Positions 1 through 8,614 of a stretch of DNA of 20,785 nucleotides are shown here, one piece after another; the first letter of the stretch is position 1, and every line of letters starts with the position of its first letter. The position numbers were made by a program, and so were the translations under genes. The stretch comes from Trachelipus rathkii. Lineage: Eukaryota > Arthropoda > Malacostraca > Isopoda > Trachelipodidae. The notes below the pieces were generated by a model. The model was not told where the DNA came from, did no database searches, and saw only the letters and a list, made by a program, of their open reading frames with translations. The stretch spans positions 1 through 20,785 of the forward strand of contig JABUQX010038808.1 in NCBI GenBank assembly GCA_015478945.1, read 5' to 3'.

Positions 1-1556
1 TTCTATATGCAGACTAAAGTAAACTATTACTATTGGACATAATTTATCTTTATTTACTTCTCTTTATTACATAAAAATGTGCTCGGATCCATGCAATCAT
101 ATACACAAGCCTTTATTATTTGTTCTGATTGGAAATTTTTCCATGAAGCAATCACTTTTCGTCGTAAATTACTCTAGCTTAATCTTAATTATATCCATAA
201 CACTTTTTATGATAACTTGTTTATATCGTTTATTTCTCGATAAACTTAGTCGCCTATAAAACATATACTTGCTAGGAAATGTTCGTAACTTACTGTTATA
301 CGCATCTAGTTGCGTTCAAGCATTATCAATATGATTTAACTACTTTCAGATTTATAAGAACATCTTATAACTAAAGGCACTCCTTATCTGTAGCCAGTAT
401 ACTTATGTGATTTTTATATAACAGGCAAACTCACAGGGAGAGCAGTTTTTTTAAAGGATTAAGGAAGCATCAATAGAACTTGAGGTCACACCATTCGTTA
501 CGAAAATTAAATGTGCCGAACTGGAACGTCGATCATGCAAGTCAAACTTTACAAAACTATAATAAAGTGCGAGCCTTCAAACACATTAGGACATTTCCTT
601 TCGACTATATTTTCCCCTCACTCAACCAGAGATTATAGATGTCTAGTCGGCTATTTTGACTTACAATAGGATACACAATACTAATATAAATTCATTACAA
701 AAAATGCTTTTGACAAAAGTGCTTTTACATAGAATGAAGAATTAAAAATTTGGAATCTGTATATATATTATAAAAACTTTTTAAAATCTTTTAAAAAACA
801 CCAACTCCTATAAAGACGAACTTTATTTGTTACTAGTATACTGTTGCTTGAACTAAATTTCATATTCCGAATTTCGTGCAAAGAGGAACGACGATTTTTA
901 CACGTAAGGTTATACTTTTTGCATTTTGCAAACATTGGGAGTCAGCTTTTGGTGTGGAGACCCCAGTCGTAATTTCGGATAAAACAATAAAATCAAAAAT
1001 AAAAGTAAAAGAATAACATAATATGTTTTATATTACAAAAAAATTTTCAATATCAGTGTAATGGAGTTATATAGATTTATTGGTTAAGCCATTAATATAT
1101 TTAAGTATGTAATTTATTGAATGAAATTATTCATACAATTCAAACGGCCTACACGCCAGTCATTTTATTTTCGTTTAAGCACAATATTTTCGTAATAAAC
1201 GTAACTAATTTAAGTAATCACAGGTAAATAGCTAACCATTATTAACGAATTAAAGGAAATTCTTCTACAGTTTTGGGTAAGCATTTATCTATATCAGATT
1301 TGGATAAGTATTTAGCAAAAACGTAAACGCCATAACTCTACGTAAAGATTTCCTTTACGTTTCGTAAGCACAAAGAATTAGCATAAATAGAAAACGTCCT
1401 AATTTTGAAAGGCATTTTTATGCTCAACATGGCGAGAAATTATCAGACAAGTTAAAAAAGACATTATACTATAACATATTATAATTTTATATGTATAGTC
1501 GGAAGTACTATACATTATACCCATAAAAGGATACTACGTATTACCACGGTACAATT
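1..1556. other. AT-rich stretch without a recognisable gene
   Basis: No protein family, RNA gene or mobile-element signature was recognised here. The longest ATG-initiated frame, at 77-259 on the plus strand, would give a 60-residue peptide with a hydrophobic second half. It has no recognisable motif, no supporting context and a length that chance allows, so it is not called as a gene. The rest is non-repetitive AT-rich DNA with scattered short A and T runs. Confidence 0.6.
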
Positions 1557-1641
1557 ACTATATATATATAATATTATATATTATATATATTATATATTTC
1601 ATATATAATATATCATATAATATTATATATACTATATTTAA
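1557..1641. repeat. AT/ATAT-type low-complexity repeat
   Basis: Nearly pure alternation of A and T with irregular phase (TATATA, ATTATA and TATATT units). It is self-complementary and can extrude hairpins. No gene overlaps it. Confidence 0.85.
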
Positions 1642-1723
1642 TAATATCGAATCAAATTTAAAATAGCGGGCAAATTAATGTGTGGTTTATATCGGTTAAA
1701 GGTATTTCGGCAAATTTTGCCCG

Positions 1724-1850
1724 ATCGATATCGATATAGATAAACTACTATCTCAAAATTTCACGATCCGATACCTAGATCCGTACAACATAAGTATTCA
1801 AAAAATCGAACTGATACTAAATCCGATACGTACCGATACCAATGGGTATC
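1724..1850. repeat. cluster of CCGATAC repeats with short palindromes
   Basis: The heptamer CCGATAC occurs three times on the plus strand, at 1768-1774, 1823-1829 and 1833-1839. A perfect 12-base palindrome (ATCGATATCGAT) lies just upstream at 1724-1735. At 1835-1850, GATACC and GGTATC form a perfect 6-bp inverted repeat around AATG. These are read directly from the sequence. Whether they are protein-binding sites or remnants of a tandem repeat is unknown. Confidence 0.55.
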
Positions 1851-1862
1851 TGGTGCACGTCA

Positions 1863-1871
1863 CTATATATA

Positions 1872-1920
<49 letters not shown>
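1863..1920. repeat. (TA)n microsatellite
   Basis: Almost perfect TA dinucleotide repeat with two phase breaks, flanked by ordinary AT-rich DNA. It directly follows the CCGATAC cluster. Confidence 0.9.
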
Positions 1921-1921
<1 letters not shown>

Positions 1922-2214
1922 ATTACAATTATAAAAAATACTCCCATTATTAAACTCACTTTATTCTATTATATATTATATTACTTACCAAATATACAAA
2001 CATTTATCATTTATATATAAATATAGAAAGGCTTTCTAATACATAAGATACATCACTATCACAATCACGTATATTACCCTACTGTCACGTACTTGATCCC
2101 CGAGCTTCGATTAAACGCACATTGTAATTAGGTGACAATATTCTTACTCAGATCTCTAATTTACGCATAAACCAATATTAATCGGATGACATAATCATAT
2201 AAGATAAGCAATTC

Positions 2215-2230
2215 TTTTTTTTTTTTTTTT
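2215..2230 (+). repeat. T16 homopolymer
   Basis: Uninterrupted run of 16 T. It is followed by a perfect 12-base palindrome, CTTACCGGTAAG, at 2237-2248, and then by the open region that starts at 2270. A T tract before an open frame can act as a splice-acceptor pyrimidine tract, but no convincing AG acceptor is seen at the frame boundary. Confidence 0.8.
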
Positions 2231-2269
2231 CTGATTCTTACCGGTAAGGGCAAATATATTTTCTTTTGA

Positions 2270-2720
2270 TTCTGCAAAAAGTTTGGGAAAGCGCCGTCAT
2301 GTTTGAAGAAGTATCTCAAGGCTTACAGAATTCAGAGTCATACATTGCATAACTTACCTACGAATCTCATCAGTGGAGATACTATATTAGATGATCAGTA
2401 CAATTTTCCTCAGTGTGGAATGTCACATAGTAGAGTGGGCCAACCACAAGATGAAGGTATAACAGAACACGGAATATGGCTTACTCTTACTCGGTACAGG
2501 CGAATTTCAAGTCTAAATCGACTAAAATATTATGGAGAAGTGGAGGTCTTCAATACAAACACTAATCGCCTGTCTAGTGATTCTGGAGTCACTTGATAAA
2601 GTAGAAGGTACTTTAATATTACGCAAATCTGAAGTAGTGCAATATGGTTATCTATATAATCCAGAAACGGACTATTGCCATAAACAACACGTACTCATAT
2701 ATGGTATTATTTGCATCTAG
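2270..2720 (+). pseudogene. unrecognised candidate coding remnant, two overlapping frames
   Basis: A plus-strand frame is open from 2270 to a stop ending at 2596 (about 108 codons). That is long for DNA this AT-rich, where stops are expected every 15-20 codons. It has no early ATG; the first alternative start is a TTG at 2303. A second frame, open from about 2532 to 2720, overlaps the end of the first, so the pair could be one ancestral reading frame of roughly 150 codons broken by a single shift. The predicted protein is hydrophilic, has no transmembrane segment and contains no motif I recognise. There is no nearby promoter or splice signal that I trust. It could be an exon fragment, a decayed transposon gene, or chance. 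The function is unknown. Confidence 0.2.
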
Positions 2721-3664
2721 CACATCTATTATTTACTTATTTTAATGTGTTGCTACTGCACAATACAAGTGAATTCAAATATTATTCTAAATCGGAATTT
2801 AAAACGAAATTCTATATTTACTAAGTGTATATAAATATGATATACAGATATACTCTAATATAAATCTCTGATCTCCACCAGGTCTTTGAATGCGCATTAA
2901 ACCAGAATAAATTTAATCAGTAAACCTAGTGGATAAGAACCACATCTACAATAAATATCAATACCTCAACTTAACTCAGCAGCTTATGATCATCAATGGA
3001 AATTACAAAATAATAATCATGTACTTAAATTCATAACATATCCTAGTCAATATAATAATGATATTAACATTAAATATATATATACGCATATACATATATA
3101 AAACCGATGCATAATATATAAAGTACCTTATCTAATAATATGAATATTAATATTTAGATTAAATACATGTAGCTTACTTCTTAGGAGGAGGAAGTATATT
3201 GATTCATTAGTAACACTTCCTTAACATTGATCCGTAGAAGGATTGACAGGAGAACTAACCAGGGAAGTGATGAAGGTGATAGAAAAAAAATGATAAAATA
3301 GATATAATATATAATATATTTTTATATTCAGTAGTAAAAGAAAAACTTGAAATATTTAATTACATTCATCCACTAACCCACCCACATAACCAATGAAACA
3401 CACACTCTCTCACAGGGGGAACTATCACAAAAAATGAATATATATAAATAATTAGGCAGAGCAAAAAAAATTAACCTCGAAAGAAAACTTGAAACGATTG
3501 AATAGCAAACAAACGTAGAGAAACGCAATTAAAGTTTGTTGTATTTTTAAGGGTCGCAAGAACGTTGTTTATATTTCATAATTACGTTCACACTGCCTCT
3601 TGTTTGATTTTGATATAAAATATATAATAAGGATTAGTTATAACGTACGTCAAACGTCAATATT
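2721..3664. other. AT-rich stretch without a recognisable gene
   Basis: Nothing clearly identifiable. It lies downstream (minus-strand sense) of the P450 fragment and would be where its C-terminal half should be, but no haem-binding FxxGxRxCxG motif was found in any minus-strand frame read. A weak possible match to the P450 region before the PERF motif at 2848-2898 is discussed under findings. Confidence 0.5.
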
Positions 3665-3916
3665 TTACGTGAGACACGTGTAAAACGTGAATTCAATTAC
3701 AAAGAACATGGTGGTGGAGTCTATGATTTTTGCATTCATCAATTTATTCACTTTGAATATCTCCTCTTTGTCTTTAGAAGGGTTGTAATACATTTCTGAT
3801 AATATCGTTATTAAAATGAGAAACATGTGAAACGCATTGGTATGAGAACACCAGCGCAGGGTAGTAGCAGTTGTATCAGATCCACCAATAAACAAATCAT
3901 ATATATTACAAGCAAA
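3665..3916 (-). pseudogene. cytochrome P450 fragment (I-helix region), broken
   Basis: The minus strand reads DLFIGGSDTTATTLRW (3851-3898, between an upstream TGA at 3917-3919 and a stop TAA at 3665-3667). This matches the oxygen-activation I-helix consensus (A/G)GX(D/E)T(T/S) of microsomal cytochromes P450 and is very like the form seen in plant CYP71-clan enzymes, haem monooxygenases of the endoplasmic reticulum. After the conserved Trp the frame departs from the family for about 15 residues. It then recovers weak family-like pieces: an SExxxNP stretch, a KEEI stretch and VIEFTF where P450s have the ExxR helix V-I-K-E-T-x-R. The K-helix ExxR itself is not intact. There is no N-terminal membrane anchor, no haem-binding cysteine motif and no start codon. 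Known P450s are about 500 residues and this covers about 84. I read it as a decayed or error-damaged exon piece. The family call is firm for the motif only; subfamily and function cannot be given. Confidence 0.62.
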
Positions 3917-4345
3917 TCATATCTACATATAATAGTATATGTATAATTATTAAACATAATAGTATATATAGAATATATATAATATATAATAGAATTAAAT
4001 ATGAATTATAATAAATTCAGAATTTAACTAAAAATTAATTCTATGTTCAAGATTACATTGAAATTTCGAAATCATATGATTCAATTCAGGAATATACAAT
4101 AGAATTCACAATATATATAATTATAATAATATAAAAATAATATTATTTATTATATATTTATTAAAGATATATATATATAATAGAATATATAGATATATAT
4201 AATTAGAATTATAATAATCATAAATAGATTTATTTAATAAATAATAAAAAATGTATTAATATACATTAAAAATATATAATATTGTAAAAATGTAGATTAA
4301 ATATATATAAATATTAATATAGGAGAAGATAATAATAATAGATAT
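3917..4345. repeat. AT low-complexity region
   Basis: Irregular ATATAT, TATAAT and AATATA units make up most of this stretch, with no sizeable open frame. It lies immediately upstream (minus-strand sense) of the P450 fragment, where coding sequence for the preceding part of that protein would be expected but is absent. Confidence 0.75.
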
Positions 4346-4447
4346 AAAAGTGCTTTATTTCTCATATAATCGAAGAAAGAAGGAATCGGTAGATAAGTAA
4401 AAAAAAAATCATAATTATATCAAAAAAAATAATATATATATAATTAT

Positions 4448-4516
4448 AGCGAGAGAGAGAGGAGGTTAAGAAAGAGAGAGATAGATAGAGGAAGATGAGG
4501 ATAAGAGGGGAGGAAT
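4448..4516 (+). repeat. GA-rich (purine) microsatellite-like patch
   Basis: Degenerate GAGAGA, GATAGATA and GGAAGA units on the plus strand. The opposite strand is therefore pyrimidine-rich, which suppresses stop codons and explains the minus-strand open frame across 4362-4586. Confidence 0.75.
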
Positions 4517-4589
4517 AGAGAAGTATTATATATAGAAGAGATAGATAATAAGATATAGTACGATACCGCAATACAATGCTCTGCAAAAT

Positions 4590-5838
4590 CTTTATCTCAA
4601 CCTTTTAGATTTTCTTGTATAAAATACTCCAAAGAAACCAATCAAAAATTATCTTCACTTTAATATCTGACAAGGATAGTGCCAAAAAAACAACATATCA
4701 AAGGCGGGAAACTTACCCCCAACAATCCCAGATATGCTGTGCTTGAATTTATTAGCAATTAAATATATTTTATTTTTACATTTTTCCTTTTCGTTTTCAA
4801 ATTATATAAATAATTCAAAAACTAAAAACAAATATTTATTTCATTATATAATCATACTTAATCTCATGCAAATATAATCTATCAGCTTGATATATTATAT
4901 TGACATTTATATACAAAAAAAAAGAGATTTTATTTTTTTCTGGATTAAAAAAAATTTTGTTTTCTAAGATATAAGTTATATAATTTAAAGTATTAGTAAT
5001 TACTATTTTTTTCAATGTTGAAGCAATTAAATAATTTTATTAATGTAAAATTATTTACTATCAATGTAAAGATAATTCCTATAAATTTATAAAATTAATA
5101 TAGACAAATTGGATGAATTATAAAAAGTAATTGTAAATTAATTAAATAAAAATATAAATATATATATAATAATATAAATATATAAATATCTTATAATACA
5201 TTTATATTATTATATATTATTTATTGAATTACTCATTATAATTAATCAAAATATTGATTACAAGAATTATAAACAAAATATTGATGCTATTTTCCAAATT
5301 TACATTATTATACTAATTTAAATTTCATTAATTCATCATTTATATATAAAATTAATAAATTAATTTATTATTATTATTATTAATATTTAAAGACGAAATA
5401 TTTTATAATAATTTAAAACAAAATGTAAAAATTGGTGGCAGCAGGAAGAGTAAAGTGAGGTTAAGGTTTAAATACTATTTTGGCTATAATATAGTGTTTA
5501 GAATATAATCCTCAAAAAAGTATCATAGTAACATAAAGCAACAATCTATAATATTTGTATGGAACCAAGCTCCGTTGATATAAAAATGCCATGCAACCTT
5601 TTATGGCATCTTACAGAAAATCATGAACTAGATATATTACAACTCAAATAATATAATATCTCACTATTAAAGTGGTTATATATTATTAATATTATAAGCA
5701 GTAATGGTAAGTAGGATAACTAACTAATATATGGTAAAGAGTATAAATAATATTATAATTATAGGTGATTCATAATATTTGATGCTAGCTCATACAATAT
5801 AAAATTAATCTTAAATAATCTATTAATAATATATCATA
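4590..5838. other. AT-rich stretch without a recognisable gene
   Basis: Very AT-rich DNA with many short A and T runs and (TA)n or (ATT)n patches, for example around 5155-5225 and 5366-5385. No open frame of note, RNA gene or element boundary was recognised. Confidence 0.6.
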
Positions 5839-5902
5839 TTATACAGAAGTCCAAAGGGAACTCACGATAAAAAATAAGTTACTATATACAATAATATACG
5901 AG

Positions 5903-6000
5903 AATACAGGAAGAAGAGTGATCAGAGGACGAAGAGTCAAGAAGAGGGAGGAAAAGAGCGGGAAGAACGAGGAGAAGAAGGAAGAGAGTGAGAGCACAAA
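5903..6000 (+). repeat. GA-rich purine tract
   Basis: Long plus-strand purine-rich stretch built from GAAGAG, GAGGA and AGAAG units. The reverse complement has an open frame of 131 codons (5839-6234) rich in Phe, Leu, Ser and Ile. Such a frame is expected from a pyrimidine-biased strand, because all three stop codons contain purines, so it is not called as a gene. Confidence 0.7.
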
Positions 6001-6234
6001 GTAGAGATTAACTGGAACAAATGATATCCCAATTATGAGATGAGCGAGAGAAAAGAGTGGGACAACGATGAAATATAGCAAAAATATATAAGTAAATAGA
6101 TAATTATTGATAAAATAAAAAAAGAAAATTAAAGTATAAAAGCTTATTTCTTTGTGTTTAAATGATGTCTTAATTAATTGAGGCCAAAGATCCCAAACAG
6201 ATAATACGGCAATTAAAATGTGTAACATTGACAC

Positions 6235-6835
6235 TTATAGATTACTTCTTTAAATGGGGCTACATTTTGGATGTTTAATATTTTTTAAATAAATAACATA
6301 CAGTTATATGCATAAGTAAATTTTAATATTAATATTACGTTTGTATTCATTATTTACCACTATGAACGAAAATTACATAAAATAAATGACTCTATATATC
6401 ACAAGAAACAATATATGTATTATTATATAATGAACAACAACCATAAAAGCAAGTTGTTACTGTTATTATTCCATAGTAGTGAATTTTTGTGTGGAATAAT
6501 TAAGGATAGAAATAAAAAAAGAATATATGTATGAAAATGTTATTTAGTACTCTTAGTGTTTATCTGCTTTTATTTGAATTCAAATTATATTGTATTATTA
6601 TGTTTCATCATCTATTGATTTTGTCATTTCAAATTTTCTCTTCTTATAATATAGTTTTACTTATTTTAGGGAATCTTGGACTTATAAGTTTTGGTAGCTA
6701 ACTATCAATATATTTAGTTTAAATAAAAAATCATAATATCTTTTTTTATTATTTATATTTCGCTTATTAATTCTATACCATTTCTCTACTCTCATCTAAA
6801 TCAGATATCTAATCTCGTCTCAGAACATTCAATCA
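6235..6835. other. AT-rich stretch without a recognisable gene
   Basis: No open frame, repeat or structured RNA that I can support. The sequence becomes more pyrimidine-rich towards 6780-6835, leading into the promoter-like region. Confidence 0.55.
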
Positions 6836-6837
6836 AC

Positions 6838-6960
6838 AATTCATATAATATAAAAACCCACCAACATCCGCGTCTCTCTCCCTTCTCCTCGCTTCCGCCT
6901 TATCTCCTCTTCTCTCCTCTTTCTTCTCTCTCTCTCTCTCTCTCTCTCAAGCCATCAAAA
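6838..6960 (+). promoter_or_regulatory. plant-like core promoter candidate (TATA-like box plus CT-rich leader)
   Basis: A TATA-like element (ATATAATATAAAAACCC, about 6843-6859) is followed within 15-30 bases by a CT-rich stretch from about 6871 that ends in a TC microsatellite. TATA followed by a pyrimidine patch near the transcription start is a known arrangement in plant core promoters. Downstream, an ATG at 6971 opens a frame of only about 40 codons, and an acceptor-like pyrimidine tract ending CAG lies at 7018-7036. No convincing coding sequence follows, so this may be a promoter without its gene or a chance combination. Confidence 0.22.
6925..6948 (+). repeat. (TC)12 microsatellite
   Basis: Twelve uninterrupted TC units at the 3' end of a broader CT-rich region beginning near 6871. 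In plant genes such repeats are common in 5' leaders. Confidence 0.9.
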
Positions 6961-7250
6961 ATTCCTTTTAATGTTTTTACATGGTAAAGTAATTTCCCTG
7001 TGTGTATTAATTTATTTTTTTTTTATCTTGCTTCAGGTTTTTTTTTTAAAGATTTTCTTTTGGCAAAATAAACTTTTAAAAAAATTAAGTTAAGATACGT
7101 ATAAAATTTTCTAATTTAGCCGCACTAAAATTTTTTTATTATAGCGTTTTTATATTTTTTTTTTAGCGGCGTGAATAAGTGTACAACAGCATAATTTTGG
7201 ACACACAACTAGGATAATCATTATTTGGGAAAGTTATCTGATATTTTAAA
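6961..7250. other. T-rich stretch without a recognisable gene
   Basis: Dominated by T runs (for example 7015-7024, 7038-7047 and 7151-7163) and A runs. A splice-acceptor-like tract ending in CAG at about 7036 is present, but no partner donor at a plausible intron length leads into a coding frame. Confidence 0.5.
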
Positions 7251-7440
7251 CACAACACACACACACTACACACATACACACACTATAGTATAGTATAGTA
7301 TATATATTATATAATATTATATATATATATACTATATATATATATATATATATAATATATTTATAATATATATATATATAATTATATAATATATATATAT
7401 TATATATTTATATATATATATGTATATATTGTACTATCTT
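7251..7440. repeat. compound CA / TATAG / TA microsatellite
   Basis: A CA-rich segment (7251-7283) passes into TATAG units (7284-7300) and then into a long irregular TA repeat ending near 7436. The succession of unit types is continuous with no unique sequence between. Confidence 0.85.
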
Positions 7441-7637
7441 CCCTCTATTTAAGCGCGTCTGCGCCCACCTGATCGAGGGAATTGCGTTAGGCAAGGGGCC
7501 AGGGGGGTTTACTTTTCATTTATTTTACATTTTTTTTTTTTTATGTATTTTTTTAATTTAGTATTTATTTTATTGTTATTTATTTGATTTTTTTGCCCTC
7601 CTTTTGAAAGGGCATTGCCGTGAGTGGTGGTAATTCA

Positions 7638-7663
<26 letters not shown>
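7441..7663 (+). repeat. unique island ending in A23, possible retroposon tail
   Basis: About 200 bases of non-AT-repeat DNA sit between two AT microsatellites and end in 23 consecutive A (7641-7663). A 3' poly(A) tract is typical of LINE and SINE insertions. The island contains a GCGC-GTCT-GCGC hairpin near 7454-7465 and GCCCT/AGGGC arms at 7595-7599 and 7609-7613. No RNA polymerase III A or B box and no clear target-site duplication were recognised, so the retroposon reading is only a possibility. Confidence 0.25.
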
Positions 7664-7668
<5 letters not shown>

Positions 7669-7785
7669 TTATATATAATATATATATATGATATATATAT
7701 AATATATTTTATATATACTGATATATAGTATATATATTATATCTCGTTATATATTCTATCATATATATATATATAATCATAAATG
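7664..7785. repeat. AT microsatellite
   Basis: Irregular TA/ATAT repeat directly after the A23 tract, with occasional G or C interruptions. Confidence 0.85.
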
Positions 7786-7813
7786 GGCAGATTTCTCGCA
7801 CAATATAGCACAT

Positions 7814-8075
7814 TCACTCGTAATTGAGGATACCCAACTTCTGAATCAGAGTACCTAATTGATCTGCTTGATCTGGCACAACTGGACGGCGATATGGGTT
7901 TTGTGCCTTATGTTCCTCCTCTTTGAGGAAGGTAACTAAAGCAGCCTGGGTAGCTGAAGGCATCGCACCAGCACTGTCCACCCGCTGCGTTCCTGCAATT
8001 TATTTCTCTCTCATCATGTCTCAACCAGTCAACAATATCTGCACCCTGGTCTCCAGTAAATGCTCTAGACTCCAT
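7814..8075 (-). pseudogene. unrecognised minus-strand candidate coding remnant, one frameshift
   Basis: On the minus strand an ATG at 8075-8073 opens a frame that begins MESRAFTGDQGADIVDWLRH. A second frame, open for 61 codons from 7999 down to a TGA at 7814-7816, continues with protein-like composition: an acidic KEEE stretch, a YRRP motif and a leucine/isoleucine-rich end. The two are in different phases and would need one shift near 8000-8005 to be joined. The opening residues (FxGD, then a hydrophobic residue followed by WL) vaguely resemble the N-terminal part of retrotransposon Gag proteins, but this is not a firm match. Base composition here is less AT-rich than on either side. It could be a decayed transposon gene, an exon, or chance. 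I do not recognise a function. Confidence 0.22.
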
Positions 8076-8614
8076 TTTACCTTAACGCTTAATATTAAAT
8101 GATAAAAAAAAATTATTTTGGGCTGAGAAAATTGGTGTTTGAGAAAAAGAGAGGAAAATGTTATTTTTCTAATGCTATAAATTTATGAAATTTAATTCGC
8201 AGTTCGAATCCTAACCTATTTGAGTGAAAACTGAAAAACTATAAGCCAAATAACTGAGATGCTGTGTTCTGTGTTTTTCTACAGCGGCTAATGTTGTATC
8301 CCAGTAACCCAAATAATTAAAGTCCCTGTTCCAGTACCAATAAATTTAAGGGTATGTAAGCGAGAGTGTTGTACGCAAAATTACGTGTAGCCTAGGGGGG
8401 GGGGAAATTGGAGGATAACTATGATGTCCCGAAGTGTACAGCCCTAACATGAAGTGAAAGCAAAGCTAACCCCCCAAAAAACATGTATTAGCCACTTACA
8501 ATCCTAATTTAACAATGACAGCGACAGTGATCAGAAATCGGAAATAAATAAGACCTGAATTAATAATAGAGAAGTAGAGAACAGAAATTAGTAAATATCC
8601 CTTCAGTAGAGTGA
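8076..8614. other. no recognisable gene; contains a G10 tract
   Basis: Ordinary AT-rich DNA. The only distinctive element is a run of ten G at 8395-8404. A tRNA T-loop-like string at 8202-8211 lacks pairing arms and is rejected as a tRNA. Confidence 0.55.

Noticed and set aside
77..259. Plus-strand 60-residue frame with ATG and hydrophobic second half
   Set aside because: Short, no motif, no promoter or splice context; hydrophobicity follows from T-rich codons.
4362..4586. Minus-strand 74-residue hydrophobic frame
   Set aside because: Complement of a GA-rich tract; pyrimidine-rich strands lack stop codons and give Leu/Ile/Ser/Tyr-rich frames.
5839..6234. Minus-strand 131-residue frame resembling a multi-pass membrane protein
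   Set aside because: Lies over a purine tract on the plus strand; the Phe/Leu/Ser/Ile-rich product is explained by strand bias and has no family motif.
8202..8211. tRNA T-loop-like string GTTCGAATCC
   Set aside because: The bases on either side do not pair into a T arm and no D arm, anticodon arm or acceptor stem is present.
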